This document shows, piece by piece, positions 48,404 to 60,830 of a DNA stretch of 64,000 nucleotides (within the stretch, counting starts at the first letter, position 1; every line of letters begins with the position of its first letter). A program made the position numbers and the translations under genes. The notes below the pieces were generated by a model. It saw only the letters and a list, made by a program, of their open reading frames with translations. It was not told the origin of the DNA and did no database searches. Source of the DNA: Glossina fuscipes (taxonomy: Eukaryota; Arthropoda; Insecta; Diptera; Glossinidae); the NCBI RefSeq assembly GCF_014805625.2, contig NW_023998415.1, positions 2,366,273 to 2,430,272 of the forward strand. Reading direction: 5' to 3'.

Positions 48404-51400
48404 GCTGTAATTAAAATTTTATTGACATACAGATCTTTTAACTTGGACTTTTAACTAAAAGTTGAATTATTTACCTTTCACCAATATATATTATGCTAAT
48501 CGTTAATAGGATCGAAGCGACCAGAACTCTTTAACCATTGTGAATGATTTTCTTCATTCAGGTACAGTTTAGACGACTTAAAGTGACAATTGAAAACTTT
48601 ACCAGCGATAATATATGTTTTACTTTACAATACTCTTACAGCGCAGGTATAAATAGTCATTTCGAAATAAAAAGAGACCGGCTTTCGGCCGAAAGTAACC
48701 GTTAACTCTTCAACACAAAATTACAATAGAAAAAATTGTATATATGTATATATATATATACATATATATATTTTAATATATAAATATAATATATATATAT
48801 AATATATATATAATATATAAATATATGTTTAAGCAATAGCTTTATCTTAATCAAATGCTATCATATAGTTAAGAAATATTATTAATGTTACGATATATTA
48901 TCAAAAATATAAAAAAAATAAAATTAAATAAATAAATAAAAAAAGAAAGAAAAAAAGACAAGTAAATCTATTAGTAAAGTAAACAAAGAAAATGAAAATT
49001 TCCTAATATCACACGAAACGAAACGAAATGTATTTTATTACCATAAAACGACATTAACATAAACAAGAAAAAAAAAAAAAAAATCCAAAAATATTTCAAA
49101 TAAAATTATTGTACTTTAAGAGTTAAGTTTTAGTATAATACATTAGTCAAAGTAACATGTTTGAATGAAAACGTTTCGAGAGTCTGGGCTTCAGCTACTT
49201 AGCGCCTTTATTTCTATATTGGAAAATAAAATTCATACATGAGTACCATACGTGACGAAATCCGATGAAAAATTATAGATACGATGGAGATTTAAATAAC
49301 TGAAAAACCTATGCATATTTGACAAATAAAATGAGATGAAAAATTATTTCAAAAAGTCTGATATATGTTGTTTGCCAAGAAGCGGGATAACGCGCCTATT
49401 CGCACTATCCATTGTAAACTAGAGATGAGTGTGCAGAAACTGTCTAATTTTCGTTTTATTTAGTTTGAACTAATTGCCTTTGCTTTTTTTTTTCTTTTTT
49501 TTTTTTTTTTTGAGCATAAGAATAGATTCTCTACTTCGTTAGTACCCGACAATAACTTGATTGCTATTCAACTGAAAACGAGTGGATGGGGTAGACCCGA
49601 CTATAATTATGGTTAATATGTGAGCGCCCGATCGCTAGAAGCATAATAACACTTACCGCTCAAGTGCACACAACACAAATGGCATAACTCTGCACCACAA
49701 CAACAATCCTAAAAACAATTGGAATAATCCGTTTCGGAATTACTGTGGAACAAATAATTAAAATTTTTTCATCTTAGCAGAAACTGATCATCTGAAAATC
49801 TCAGATATAACTAATCGCGAAAATGCCACCCGCTCAGGGGAATCAAGCGATCAAAAAGAAGAATAAACGAATATTCCTTCAAATTTTCACAAACTGTTTA
49901 AAGTTGATATCTTCGCGAACGATACGAAGTTAGCCGAACTTGAGATCAAATTGGACATAGGTTGCCATAGCTCTCATCCATATGGATTTTTAGGGTTTTT
50001 TTTTTTTAATTAATTCAAACTAGACTACCAAATCCAATCGAACAAGCTCGGCTAACTCTGGCTAACAGATTTCTGACATTCTGCCTTTAACAACAATCGA
50101 TTAAGCTATAGAGTTAAGAATTAAACAATGCCTTGGGTAATTAATATAAATTCGAATTGATCTTTCACACCTTTAAACAAATTTTTAAGCTTCTCGCCAA
50201 AAGTGCTTGCCATTTGTTGCCCATGAAACAATAAGAGCAACATATCTAGCGGTAATGGCTATGAATGAATTACGGCAACAATTTTTTGTTAAGACAGACA
50301 GATTAAACTTGTTTCGTTGTATATACTATACACAACAAATCAGCTTAAATACAATGGTATTAGCATTTTAAGGTGATTGTTTTAAATCAACAACACACAA
50401 TACAATAATAAAAAATATAAAACCGTTTAAAGCTGTAATGATCGGCAAGAACCATATTTGGGTAAAACGTTTTTGGGAATAAAATGAAACAATGAACAGA
50501 AAAAATACGTACAATAAATGTAAAACAATTTGTCACTTATTGTGTATATGCACGATGCCTGATCGGAGCTGATGAAACTTGTGCAGATAAGAAAATTCAC
50601 GGTTTAAACATTTTTTGAAACTTAGAAAATTAAAGAAAAAAAAAAAAAACACAAAACAAAATAAAACGAAAAACTAATAATAAATCTTTATTTTATATGA
50701 TATGGAAGTGTTAAGGCAATGCCCTCTTTTCTGTCTACTAATATCTCGGTTAAAAAAACTGCAAAGACAATTTTATACATGGCCGGCGATAGTTTAACGC
50801 AAACATTGTATACAAAAGTTTACTTGATATTAAATGACATTTATTTGCATTTCTCTTGATTTACACTTTTAACGAAACGAGAAAAAGTATAAAACAAAAT
50901 TCCTTCACTTAGCTGAGAGAGCAGCTAATAAAAAATCAAAGTTAATGACTTTCGTGACACTAAACTAAAAACAACACGTTTCATAAACAAATTTGCGACA
51001 AATACTTTTTTTTTTCTTTTCTTTTCTTTTCATTTTATTCAACACTCCAGAGAGTTACAAAAGTTATAAAAGTTATAAAAAATTTCTTATACTTTTTGTA
51101 ACAGTTGACAGAATGTAGGGTGTTTCCGTAAGGACGTTATCGTTTGATTCGCTCCTTTTGAACTTTTCATCATCACATTTCTTTTAGCAATTCTTACGAT
51201 ATGAAAATCTTTTCAAATTTTCATCAAGACTGCTACCACACTACGTACGCTGGCGTCCCGATAGCTTTACAAAATAATTAAACACATTTAATAAAAAAAA
51301 AAAACGAAATGACGGTCGATAAAGGCTTTGGAATATTGCTTTCGAGAACTGGACATCTGCGCTGTTCATTCCTTTTGCATTTTTACAGGAATTGTGTGTC

Positions 51401-51603
51401 TGCGATGACCGTTGATGAAAAACCTTAAGGCCAAATTAGCTTTGTTTAGAAGTGAATTGCTTCAACAGTTCTGACGCATCTCGCAATACTAATTGTTATA
51501 CCTTTGAGCAATGAAAACGAGAGAGTAATTCGTTTACCGAACACAAAGCAAACCAAGGAAAAGTTACTGAAATTCCTTTGAGTTATTACCCTTTATGGTT
51601 GAA
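48404..51603. other. intronic AT-rich DNA
   Basis: No exon recognised. It includes an AT-only tract at about 48738-48828, poly-A runs near 49069 and 50636 and poly-T near 49486. Confidence 0.45.
48738..48828. repeat. AT-dinucleotide-rich tract
   Basis: Alternating TA runs with ATAAATAT interruptions; nearly pure A/T for about 90 bases. Confidence 0.85.
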
Positions 51604-51960
51604 TTATATCAATGTATCCGGATCGGAAGGGACTTTTATGTTTCGACTTGCGTCTGATGTTACGAGTTTGGATATTAGCTTAGTTTGCATTTCGGGTGCC
51701 CGTATATAATCAATTATTTGATACGCCTTTGGCTCTGTACCGATCGTTGAAGAGGAAACAAATACTCTTTTATAGGTTTTGGTAAAGTAGCTACTAGTAT
51801 AACTACTGCCGAGGATTATATTCGTCGTTGTCTGCTGCTGGTGATTATAATCTTTCCGACAGGCCCCAAAGTGAACGATGACCAGTTGAATTTGATGGTC
51901 ACGCTCTAATATCTCTTGTCGAAGCTGATCCAAAGTTAAGCGTCGGGACCACATTGGCAA
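51604..51960 (-). CDS. possible 3'-terminal exon of an unrecognised gene, antisense within the intron
   Basis: On the minus strand a strong acceptor, TGTGTTTCTGTTACAG, directly precedes an open frame of 118 codons ending at TAA (51604). The composition is protein-like: LPMWSRRLTLDQLRQEILER, then a short polar Gln/Thr stretch (HQQQTTTN), and an ordered tail (KTYKRVFVSSS, IIDYIRAPEMQTKLISKLVT). The frame is open across the acceptor in phase 0. I do not recognise the family, and neither an upstream exon nor a clear polyadenylation signal was identified. It could be the last exon of a nested gene on the opposite strand, or a pseudo-exon. The plus-strand frame at 51954-52181 starts within the acceptor and looks like chance. 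Confidence 0.4.
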   Translation of the reverse strand: MPMWSRRLTLDQLRQEILERDHQIQLVIVHFGACRKDYNHQQQTTTNIILGSSYTSSYFTKTYKRVFVSSSTIGTEPKAYQIIDYIRAPEMQTKLISKLVTSDASRNIKVPSDPDTLI

Positions 51961-52700
51961 CTGTAACAGAAACACACGTACAACAAATTAAAAAGGCTTA
52001 CAAGCAAGGAATATGGGTGCGTCATCAGTTAACTGAAACAAAAGCAAGAGTATTCGTCGGCCAATTTGAATTTCATTGCTATCCAGATTTCGTAAAGATT
52101 CATTTCTTAGCAGAATCGTTACCCGATATGAAAAGATTCTCTTTCTTCCAATTGCTTTCAAACCGAACTAACAATATGTAAACCTGGCTTATAAGGAGGC
52201 AGCTTAAGTAATATTTTGCTTTGCGAACCCTGGTTTTCGCATATTTATGTTCATTTAAAAGTTCATTAAAAAATCTTAAGACAATCGCTGAAGAAGATAA
52301 CGGACTGCCAGCGATTTGAAAGCTTTCAGTTCTTCTTTCAGGAAACTAAACGTTTGGAGTGAATTTTTTAGAGTTGTTTATCGATTCCATTATACAAGCG
52401 CGAATCTACCTATGGCAGATACGGTACGAAAGGCATGCAGACTAATGAAAAAAATATGTTAAAAATTTCAAAGCGGCAAGCACAATAATTCAAACAATTT
52501 TCAGGCTACTACGGTTACTGGGGTTACTCCTTAGCACTTCCTTCCATTGGCCATAGTGCTTAAGAAGGTGGAAGGAGAAGGATATGCATTAAATGTTCAC
52601 GAGATTGAAACTTATAAATATAATCGAGCAATTCAGACCTTTAGATACTCTACACCACCTCATCTAGTACAGTTGTTCATTCGTTACGCGTGTATAATAT

Positions 52701-53177
52701 TGTTACGAAATTCGCTTTTCTAAGATAGGACTCCACTAGATCCACTAGATCGTGGATGTTCTTTTCGAGAGAAATACACTTTAAATTTCTTTTATTTACA
52801 ATTACACACCTTAACAGTAGGATTATTCACAATTTATTTTAGCAGCACTCTCGACTCAAATATTCTTGTCCGACTGACTCTGCCTTCCGCAAATAGTCTA
52901 TTTATATACATTTGTACAAGCGTATTACTATTACCTAAGGTCATGCCTTCATTTTTATTTCCGTTAACCTGCTTTTCCGCTACTCGTTTTTCTCGGCTGC
53001 GAATAGGCACTTGGTTTTTCCCTGTCTGCTTCTCCGAAAATCTTTTTCATCTGCCGGCAGCTGCATGACGCGTCTGCGAATGTGCACTTGGTTTTTCCCT
53101 CTCTAAGGAATTTATTATTTGGGAAAATTAATTATTAATAATTATCGGAATGAGTTGGATTTAGGATTTCCATAACA
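52701..53177. mobile_element. probable solo LTR of an LTR retrotransposon
   Basis: A segment of about 477 bp starting TGTTACGAAATTCGC and ending TTTCCATAACA, so the edges form the short TGTTA...TAACA inverted repeat typical of LTRs. It is less AT-rich than its surroundings, carries internal direct repeats (CTGCGAATAGGCACTTGGTT followed by TTTCCCT at 52997-53023 and again, with two mismatches, at 53074-53100), and a TCCACTAGA tandem at 52732-52749. I could not confirm a target-site duplication, and there is no second LTR or gag-pol sequence in the window. The minus-strand family-1 repeat follows immediately. Confidence 0.45.
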
Positions 53178-53199
53178 ACACGCCCAAAAATTACATATT

Positions 53200-54150
53200 A
53201 TTTTTATACAAAGTCATACTTTTCGTGGAAGTCCGCATATTGGACGAAACCAATATCGTGATCCAAATTTAGGGTATTTAGTTTAATTCATAAAAACTTA
53301 ATTATTTTTCAGATAATCATCATAAACAACTAGCAAACAGACTCTCTTTCTCCGTATTTATGAAGGCTGCCTTTTCGTGATCCGAATTCTTTAGTGTTTA
53401 GAATTAAAAATTAAATCTGTTTCTCAATGGCTTACTACTTATGAGAAGTTTAACATGGAATGTAATCTGAAAAACAATCCCACCTGACTCAAATTTGGTG
53501 CACTTCACTTCTATGTCAAATTACCATAAAGAAATTTTCATCATAACACATTAACAATTAGGCCTTTTTGACATACGAGAGTTTACATCTTACAGAGAAT
53601 CCTTGTGTGCACTAGTATCCAAAAAATACACTTACGTGAATGAAATTCGGTACGGGTAGTATTATGAACCTATCTTTACCATGAAATATGGGGAATTACA
53701 CCTTTTTACCCCATAAAGATTCAGTTTTTGAGAAAACGCTTATATCAGATGGGTTCAAAAATTCAGCATTGCCGAGCGAAATTTCTCATATCAATTTCGA
53801 ATATTAAAATACCGGTAATCAGCGACTTTTGTCGTCAAATTTTCAAAATCGAAATTTTTTTCATGATAACGACTTTTCAAAATAGGGCTTTGCATGAGGA
53901 ATGGTAAGAAAAAAAGTGGTTCTATTCGAACCATTTTTAGTAGCATTCATCCTTGGGTTAAAGCACGTCAGTATACCAAATTTCATCAAAATAACTCAAA
54001 ATTTGCAACTTGTCGGTTGAGCACAGAACTATAAGAAGACGTACAGATAGACAGACAGACAGCTCAAGTCAATTCAGAAAATGGTTTTGAATCATATAAT
54101 CCGGTATAATAAAAGGTAAGTCTATCCCATCCCCTTTTTTCCCTTATACT
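53200..54150 (-). repeat. interspersed repeat family 1, near full-length copy
   Basis: Read on the minus strand from 54150: GACTTACCTTTTATTATACC, CTGTCTGTCTGTCTATCTG, GTGCTCAACCGACAAG, GATGAAATTTGGTATACTGACGTG, AAGGATGAATGCTACTAAAA, then CTCTCGTATGTCAAAAAGGC and GGTAATTTGACATAGAAG. The order matches the copy at 37165. Terminal hairpins are not clear at either edge. Confidence 0.7.
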
Positions 54151-56747
54151 ACAAGTGGCACACATAAAAAGTTCAGAGATACGTATACTTTATAAGTAGA
54201 GGAAGGAAACCTTTTCTATTTTTTCTGCATTTCAATGAACCTGTAATAGAAATCTCTTTCACTTGTGTGCATATTAGCGAAGATTAGGCCCTCCAGCAGA
54301 AGGTGCTTAGCGTCAGGAGAGTGGACATCATATAGAAATTATTTCAAAATATAACAGAGTAAGTGATATATATATTAAAGGCTTCGCCCGAAGACGAATA
54401 TAAAAACCTTTGTTTTTATTATTATTAATTTTTTTTTTTTGTTTTTATGTGTAAAGAAAGCCATAAAACGCTTTAGTGTGTTATAGTTTAAAGTGAGTGC
54501 CTTTGGAATTTCGCATAAAAATATTTTTACTTTTTTTTTATATTTCAATAAACCAGTTTATTAAGCGTGAATTGTTGGTGTAGTACAATTTTTCAATTTT
54601 TTTTTTCTTTTTTTTTCCAAAAAAAAAAAAAATTTAATTAATTTTCTTCTATTTATTTAAACGTTTACCACATACTTTAAGGCTACAATTAAGACATGAC
54701 TACATGGCTTTGTATTGGCAACTACTACTGCTACTACTGTGTTGCCCCCGTATCCCCTCGAACTGCTTAACTAACGGTCTTTTGAAATTCATCGACACAC
54801 GACGTGGCCGGAAATGTAACTTTTTATAGTTTTGTCTGAGGATTTGTTGTTCAACTCCGCATTCCTGCTGTTGTTTATCGTATGTGTTTGCGTATTTGTA
54901 TGTGTCTTGGACACACTCTACTAGTCTCTCTCTTTTTCTCTTCGCAATTCAATATATAATATTGCCTGCAGTCATAGCTTAATGCAAGCTGACGCAATCA
55001 ATCTTTATGTGTATGCGTATGTCAGTTTGTGTCTATCTGTCTGTCTGACATCGGGTCTAAGCATTGATGACAAATTATTTATGGGCGCGACATCATATTA
55101 GCCGGTCTTTAATTTTCAACAGTCATTACTGCACTCTTTCTCATAGTAAATGCTTGGCAATGCGAACAATCTGCTTTTGCTTCTTGATTATCACTTGTGT
55201 GGCGAGCAACTAAAATGTATGTAATTAAAAAATTACAAGCCTGCTAATAGTCATTTACATGTATATTTAGGTGCATGTTTTATTAATTAAGTAATAAAAT
55301 ATAAGAGTTATTTGAATTTACGACCAATAAATAGTCAATCTTTTGCAATCAAGTGTAGCGGCAATGATAAGCATATTTTTAGCATCAGCTATGCGCATAA
55401 GTTCATTAATCGAAGGCGAATCGACCCGGCCGAGGTGAAATAAACCCACAAATGAACTCCATTAATAATCTAAACAACATTCAAAGCATTCAGAATTGCA
55501 TATGGTTAAGTTTTAACGAGATAATAAGCTTCACCTTTCATATACACATTGAACTCTGTGTTAATAAAGCTATAGTGGTACTGGGCTTTATAAAAAAGAT
55601 TAATCGAAGGAATTTCGGGATCCATACATTAGGTATGTGTTTGGTTCGATCTTCGTCCTATTGTTCTCACGTCTAGAGACTCTGTTGAATCGATCTAAGA
55701 ACATTTCTCACTTTTTGCATTTATGAAAACAAGTTAGCTTGTGAAGCACTTGAGAAGCATAAGCTCGTGATAGGCGTCAGTCTCTTAATACAGCTGATAA
55801 TATTTGAATGTTGCTTAACTTAATATAAATGTTGGAAAGGTTTGTCAATAATGTTTAAGCGCTGCCGATGAAACTAATTAAGTCGTGTATCGAACTCAGT
55901 TGATACGACATTGAATTAGAGGTTTATTTAGCTCTTTCTGACTTATGTCCTCTTGATGTTCATTTGCACTCCTGTGCGTGTTGTCTTTAAGCTGGAATAC
56001 GTAAGTTCAAGTAGCGATGCGTACCTTATGGAGCTTTTCTAATGCGTATTTTTGGTCAAATGAAATGATTTTTGGACAAATTTAATTTGCTATGAGGCAA
56101 ATATTTCCAAGGGTATTGCTTGTCATTTCAGGAAAAAGAAAAAGTTCTCCTTTTCTTCTGTAATCTTAAATTTTTAAAAACCTTACTTAGGACTGACTAT
56201 ATTGGATGCCTTTGGGTGAACGAATCAACAGTTCGGCTTAACTAATTTAAGTTAAGTAAGTTTAAAAGAGCGTCGCAATCAAGTCTAGTTACTATATAGC
56301 TATTATGTATATTGAATCCCTTATAAATATTATAAATAAATAGCTTGGTTATATGATTATCGAATTTATAATATATAATTGATTCACCGAGGCAAGCAAG
56401 AGAAGTAAAATTAAAATTTTTTAATCAAATTCAATTTGAAAAAGTTATAATAAATAATATCTATGTCTGACTACATCCACTTATGATTAAAAGCATCTTC
56501 GACCATAAACCGCCGTCAAAATAAAATATTATTTTACATTTATTTAGATTATACCACTTTCACACATACATATCCACAATATTGTCTCATAAATGAAATG
56601 CAAATTTATTAAATTCAATTTGTTTACTGCGTGTTGTGTCGTTTCGTATGCCTTTTAAGCGAACTCGCATTTCTCAACCATATCCATGCTATGCCGTCGC
56701 ATCAACATTATTTTTCCTCAATGCGTGCAAAGTTTTCTTAGCCGGTT

Positions 56748-56786
<39 letters not shown>

Positions 56787-56802
56787 TTTTTTTTGTTTTT
56801 TT
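56748..56802. repeat. long poly-T tract
   Basis: About 36 uninterrupted T, then further T runs with single A and G interruptions. Confidence 0.95.
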
Positions 56803-57209
56803 CTCCTTATTTTCAAATATTTACTGCTTCGATAGTAAAAATGATTTTAATTTCAATTTTGTTTTCTTTTTGCTTTTTTCCTATTTTTTTTAAATGTGTA
56901 ACGCAAACAAATCCAACAACAACAAATGAAAATTTCAAATTGGAATACAACGAGAAAACAAATTATTAGTTGTTGTGTTAAGTCGTTTCCATACCATAGC
57001 AACAATAATAATAATAACAACAACAAATACAATAGCGGCAACAATCATATATTATTATTACCATACATGCTATCGACAGACAGGCTTCTTGCCTACCGTA
57101 GGCACACTTATATACGTACTGCGTACACATGTGTTGTTTGTTAATATATAAAAAAAATAATACAAAAAACATAAAAAAAAGCAATTTTAAGATGATTTGC
57201 AATTGTTTT

Positions 57210-57210
<1 letters not shown>

Positions 57211-57241
<31 letters not shown>
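57211..57241. repeat. (TA)n microsatellite
   Basis: AT dinucleotide run of about 30 bases. Confidence 0.94.
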
Positions 57242-57245
<4 letters not shown>

Positions 57246-57993
57246 ACAATATCGACAAAAATTGTTGTTGCTTATGTCGTTATGGTAACAATTTATAACA
57301 TTTTCGAACTACAGCGAAAAGTAAGTCAACAAACTAAACCACATTGGTTTACTTGTCGATTTGCGAAAGCTTAATACCGATCATCCATGAGATGCAATAT
57401 AGTTTAATGCACTTACGATCCCTTCCCTATACAATTCATAATGTCAGGCGCGACATGACGCTTAAATTACACATACGATGTACTCAGACAACAGCACATA
57501 CCTAAAAGATAAAACGATAGAATCGACTCATAAACTGCTATCGAAAATGTCCTTCGACAACAATAGAAAGTAAACATGGTAAGGAGAATCGAACAGGTTT
57601 GGCTAAAAAGCCTCTGAATCCCATACCGAAACTAACTGAAGCGATATATCTACATACTTTATGAATCCCTTTACTCGTACATTCGGATGCCATAGATATC
57701 TTTTGACGACGAATCAAAAAATGTACAAATTCGATTCTGATAATTTATAAATCGAACGTATACTAAGGGATTAGCACTGGATTTATTTATAGTTTGCATG
57801 CAATGTTAAGAGTTTAAAGATAAGCAGCGGAATTATGGCACACACATTCTCTGATCAGTTAGAAATATTTGGTTTCATATTTTCGTGTATAACTTTCGAA
57901 TAGATATCTACTTCCTTATGCAGAATTTGTGGGCTTGATATTACAAACCGTTCAAATTGACGGGCACCATAAACCTACTGTCTGTCTTTTCAG

Positions 57994-58109
57994 TTGTCAA
58001 ACGCAATTAAACCAGCAATTGAACAGACATCGGTAACGACTGATGCAAAAGATGAGACCTCTCTCTTAGATTCCTTCCGACGCTCACTTTCCGTTACACC
58101 ATTCACCAC
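57994..58109 (+). CDS. second coding exon of the main gene
   Basis: A strong acceptor, TGTCTGTCTTTTCAG, is followed in phase 0 by LSNAIKPAIEQTSVTTDAKD, then ETSLLDSFRRSLSVTPFT, and a canonical donor GTACGTGT at 58110. This gives 116 bases (38 codons plus two bases). SFRRSLSV is a basophilic kinase or 14-3-3-type site, the same style as RSLSLNI and RSKSLDY in the first exon. Phase and strand agree with the donor at 42505. The next exon is not recognised downstream in the window, so the gene continues beyond it or through exons I missed. The open frame beyond the donor (YVYVVLIFCIF...) is intronic. Confidence 0.7.
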
Positions 58110-59693
58110 GTACGTGTACGTCGTTCTCATTTTCTGCATCTTTTCACTTTCATGCTCTATACATATAGCGTCTCTTCGATAAATACTTTTCTAACGAGTC
58201 GTTACCCAGTCCAAAAATTCCTCTTGTTTGTAATAATCTCTACAAAATGAACTGCTTATGATATCTGTTAGAATTTCGTTATGGAGATATTGAGAGAACG
58301 TTCCAAAAATATCTGCGAAAATCAAGGCTTCTCCTAATACATATATAGCGTGTACGTTACATACATATATTATTACAATAGATTAAAAAAAAAAAGAAGA
58401 AAGACGAAACAAGATCTAGAGTAAAAGGTGTGGTAATCCTAAACTAAAATACATACGCAACCGCAAATGGTTTCAATCTTATGCATAATCCTTTTATCCG
58501 AGTAGCGAGCTGCATTCGTTCGATTCACTTCTGATTACACTTGCTCTTACTCATAGTAATCGTTGCCTTAAAAAAAATAATCGCTACTAGGTATCGGAAA
58601 AGTCGATTCAAGCTGATTAAGTTATTTCTTGTTTGTAATTTCAAATCGAAATTAATTGTTGGTGCATAATAATAAATTGTTAGACAATTTAATCCACTAT
58701 ACAAACGATAACGTATGTAACGTTCCATGCCTCAAAAAGCAAAAAAAAAAAAGTCACTTTAATGGTTTGGAAAAAATTCATTTATTTAAATCGGACTGCA
58801 GTGGAAGCGAAATTTAATTTAAAATCGTATCGTATCGTAAATAAATCTGCATTACTTTCAGCTTAAAATCGACTTTAAAAGAATTTTCAATGGAGGGCAT
58901 TTTTCAATTTATATATACAAGATTGCACTCCGGAAAAAAATATTATATTTTCCTTTTATTTATAAATATATAATAATGGCCACCATAACCAAAAGGCTTT
59001 AGTTGAAATAAAAAAATTTATAATCTATAAAAATGAAAGCTAATTCTGCTCACATACGGCGTGAAATCTTTAGCATGTTACTGTAATTAGGCCTAACTGA
59101 CCATAGCGTTTAAAGTAGTTTCATAGCTATTACTGCGTCATAAAATAAAATAAATTGGGTTTATCAGGCACTTTGTAACAAAATAGCAAGAGTTCACACG
59201 GTTTTCGGCCACGTTCAGTTGCGCTGAAATTCTTAAATTTGCATAAATTGACGCATAATTTTTTCGATATTAAAAATTTATCTAAGTTGCCCATAAAATT
59301 ATTTTTTTAAATATAGGAACCGATTTTGAAATGAACACAAACATTTAGCTAACTTTAAGTAAAGAAAATTAAAGGGCAACGCAATGTAACGCCCTTTACC
59401 GATAGGACTAACATTTTATTGTTACTTGTACTTAGACTTTATATATATATAATATATGTCATCTTTTCATAGGGAAGCTTTCTACTTTCTTATGCTTCTT
59501 TAGATACGATGGCGCAGTTGCTTTATTGTTATAATTTACTTTACTTTGATATTTCAACTTGTGAAAGTCCACCATTTAATATGAAATGAATGAGTACACG
59601 TTTCACCAACGTTTCGAAGCAATTTAAGTTCTTTACGAAAATATGCATTCAATGACAGCCGCTGTTACCGTAGCAAAAATTCTAATTGCCGTA
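58110..59693. other. probable next intron of the main gene, AT-rich
   Basis: It begins with the GTACGTGT donor. No following exon recognised. Confidence 0.4.
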
Positions 59694-59876
59694 GTCAGCT
59701 AATGAGTGGCCGAGGGGGGCAAAAGGTCTCCACTAACAACTCAATGGTCGTGGGTTCAAATCTCAAATGCGGTAGAGTTTTCACTAGAGCCGATAGCCTT
59801 AGATGCTAGTGCTCTAGGACTTTAATCTTAGAATTTATTTCTCTGGCTTAAGAAATTAATAAAATAAAATCAAGAA
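59694..59876 (+). mobile_element. tRNA-derived SINE, copy C
   Basis: The A-box region GAGTGGCCGAGGGGGGCAAA and B-box region TGGTCGTGGGTTCAAATCTC are both present. The body has GCGGTAGAGTTTTCACTAGA, GCCGATAGCCTTAGATGCTA and CTTTAATCTTAGAATTTATT, then CTCTGGCTTAAG and an A/T-rich tail with AATAAAATAAAAT. It has the best-preserved B box of the three copies. Confidence 0.85.
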
Positions 59877-60569
59877 ATATTAACGATATAAAGGGGAAGT
59901 GATGGACGTAATAATTCGAAAGAATCGATGTAAGAGGCCATCTAAAAGCTTGCATAGCCGTTTTTTCTCTTTCTCGCGTATTTTCGAGGCAAGTAAAAAA
60001 ACAAAAAACGTATGTTAGGCCACGAAACCAATCTGAATTAGAAAAGGAACAAGTTCATTGGATGTGATATATATATTTTTCAAGTATATAGCATTCAGAG
60101 CTATTACCGTTAGTTTTTGCAATTATAAAATTGGATTAATTTTCATGCAAGCATTTAATTGTGAATCAGCATCGGTACAAAGCATCTGTTACATCAAAAA
60201 ATTCTGCATAATATTTCCTCACTAAGGGGAGAAATATTAGGCGATCGTAACGTGATCGTTATAAACCAAAGACACTTAGACGTGCCGGTGTAGGTATCGA
60301 AAAATTCGATTCAAGCTAAGTACAAAAATATTTTTCTATGATATTTTTTTATATAATAATTTCACGTTTGTTTCTTGTTTTTCTTTTTTGTAACTTTTTG
60401 ATAATTAAAAGTTTCGTTGTTATGTTTTCACTTTTTTAATAGTTCTTGTTTTATATCGTTTAATTTTTGGTAAATGATTTTCATAATTTCGAACAAAGCA
60501 CTCTTTAAAGTAATATTTTCGACTACTAACTACACTTGTTTACTTGTCTTTTATGTACATTAGCAAGGG
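59877..60569. other. AT-rich non-coding DNA
   Basis: Nothing recognised. Confidence 0.45.
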
Positions 60570-60830
60570 ACAGGAATATAATGCAGCTGTCTTCGGCTTT
60601 GTAACACTCAACAATAAAGCATTCGGATAAAAGCTCTCTCTATAATATATATAATATATTCTTGATCAGTTTAGGATGTTAATTACGTGCAAAAATGTCT
60701 CACTGAATATGCTCAGCTCATGATCACACATTGAATTTCAAAATGAAAGCAATTCGTTCACGATCGAATTTACTACAAGAAAATATTGTGTAACTTTCCA
60801 TCGACATCGAATATAATAACCTAAAGATTG
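60570..60830 (+). repeat. interspersed repeat family 2, degraded fragment
   Basis: TATATTCTTGATCAGTTTAG and AACTTTCCATCGACATCGAA followed by TATAATAACC resemble the start and end landmarks of the family. The middle is poorly preserved. Confidence 0.4.

Larger units (their letters stand above)
42506..57993 (+). other. inferred 15.5-kb intron of the main gene
   Basis: It begins GTTAGTGG after codon 318 and ends TGTCTGTCTTTTCAG before an exon in the same phase (0). It contains two family-1 repeats, a probable solo LTR, a minus-strand exon-like frame, a CT-rich segment at about 43820-43890, and poly-T runs near 42770, 45667 and 56748. Additional small exons of the main gene could be hidden inside it. 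The link between the two exons rests on splice-site quality, phase and shared Ser-rich style, not on transcript evidence. Confidence 0.6.
54151..57993. other. intronic AT-rich DNA, no exon recognised
   Basis: It includes GGCTTCGCCCGAAGACGAAT near 54382, possibly an isolated end of a family-2 repeat, poly-T tracts near 54430, 54600 and 56748-56802, and a (TA)n run at 57211-57241. Frames here are Phe- or Asn-rich artefacts of simple sequence. Confidence 0.45.

Noticed and set aside
51954..52181. 75-codon plus-strand frame
   Set aside because: Its start overlaps the minus-strand splice acceptor and its composition is unremarkable; no plus-strand splice signal supports it, although chance cannot be fully excluded.
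56636..56893. 85-codon frame rich in Phe
   Set aside because: Most of it is translated from the poly-T tract at 56748-56802.
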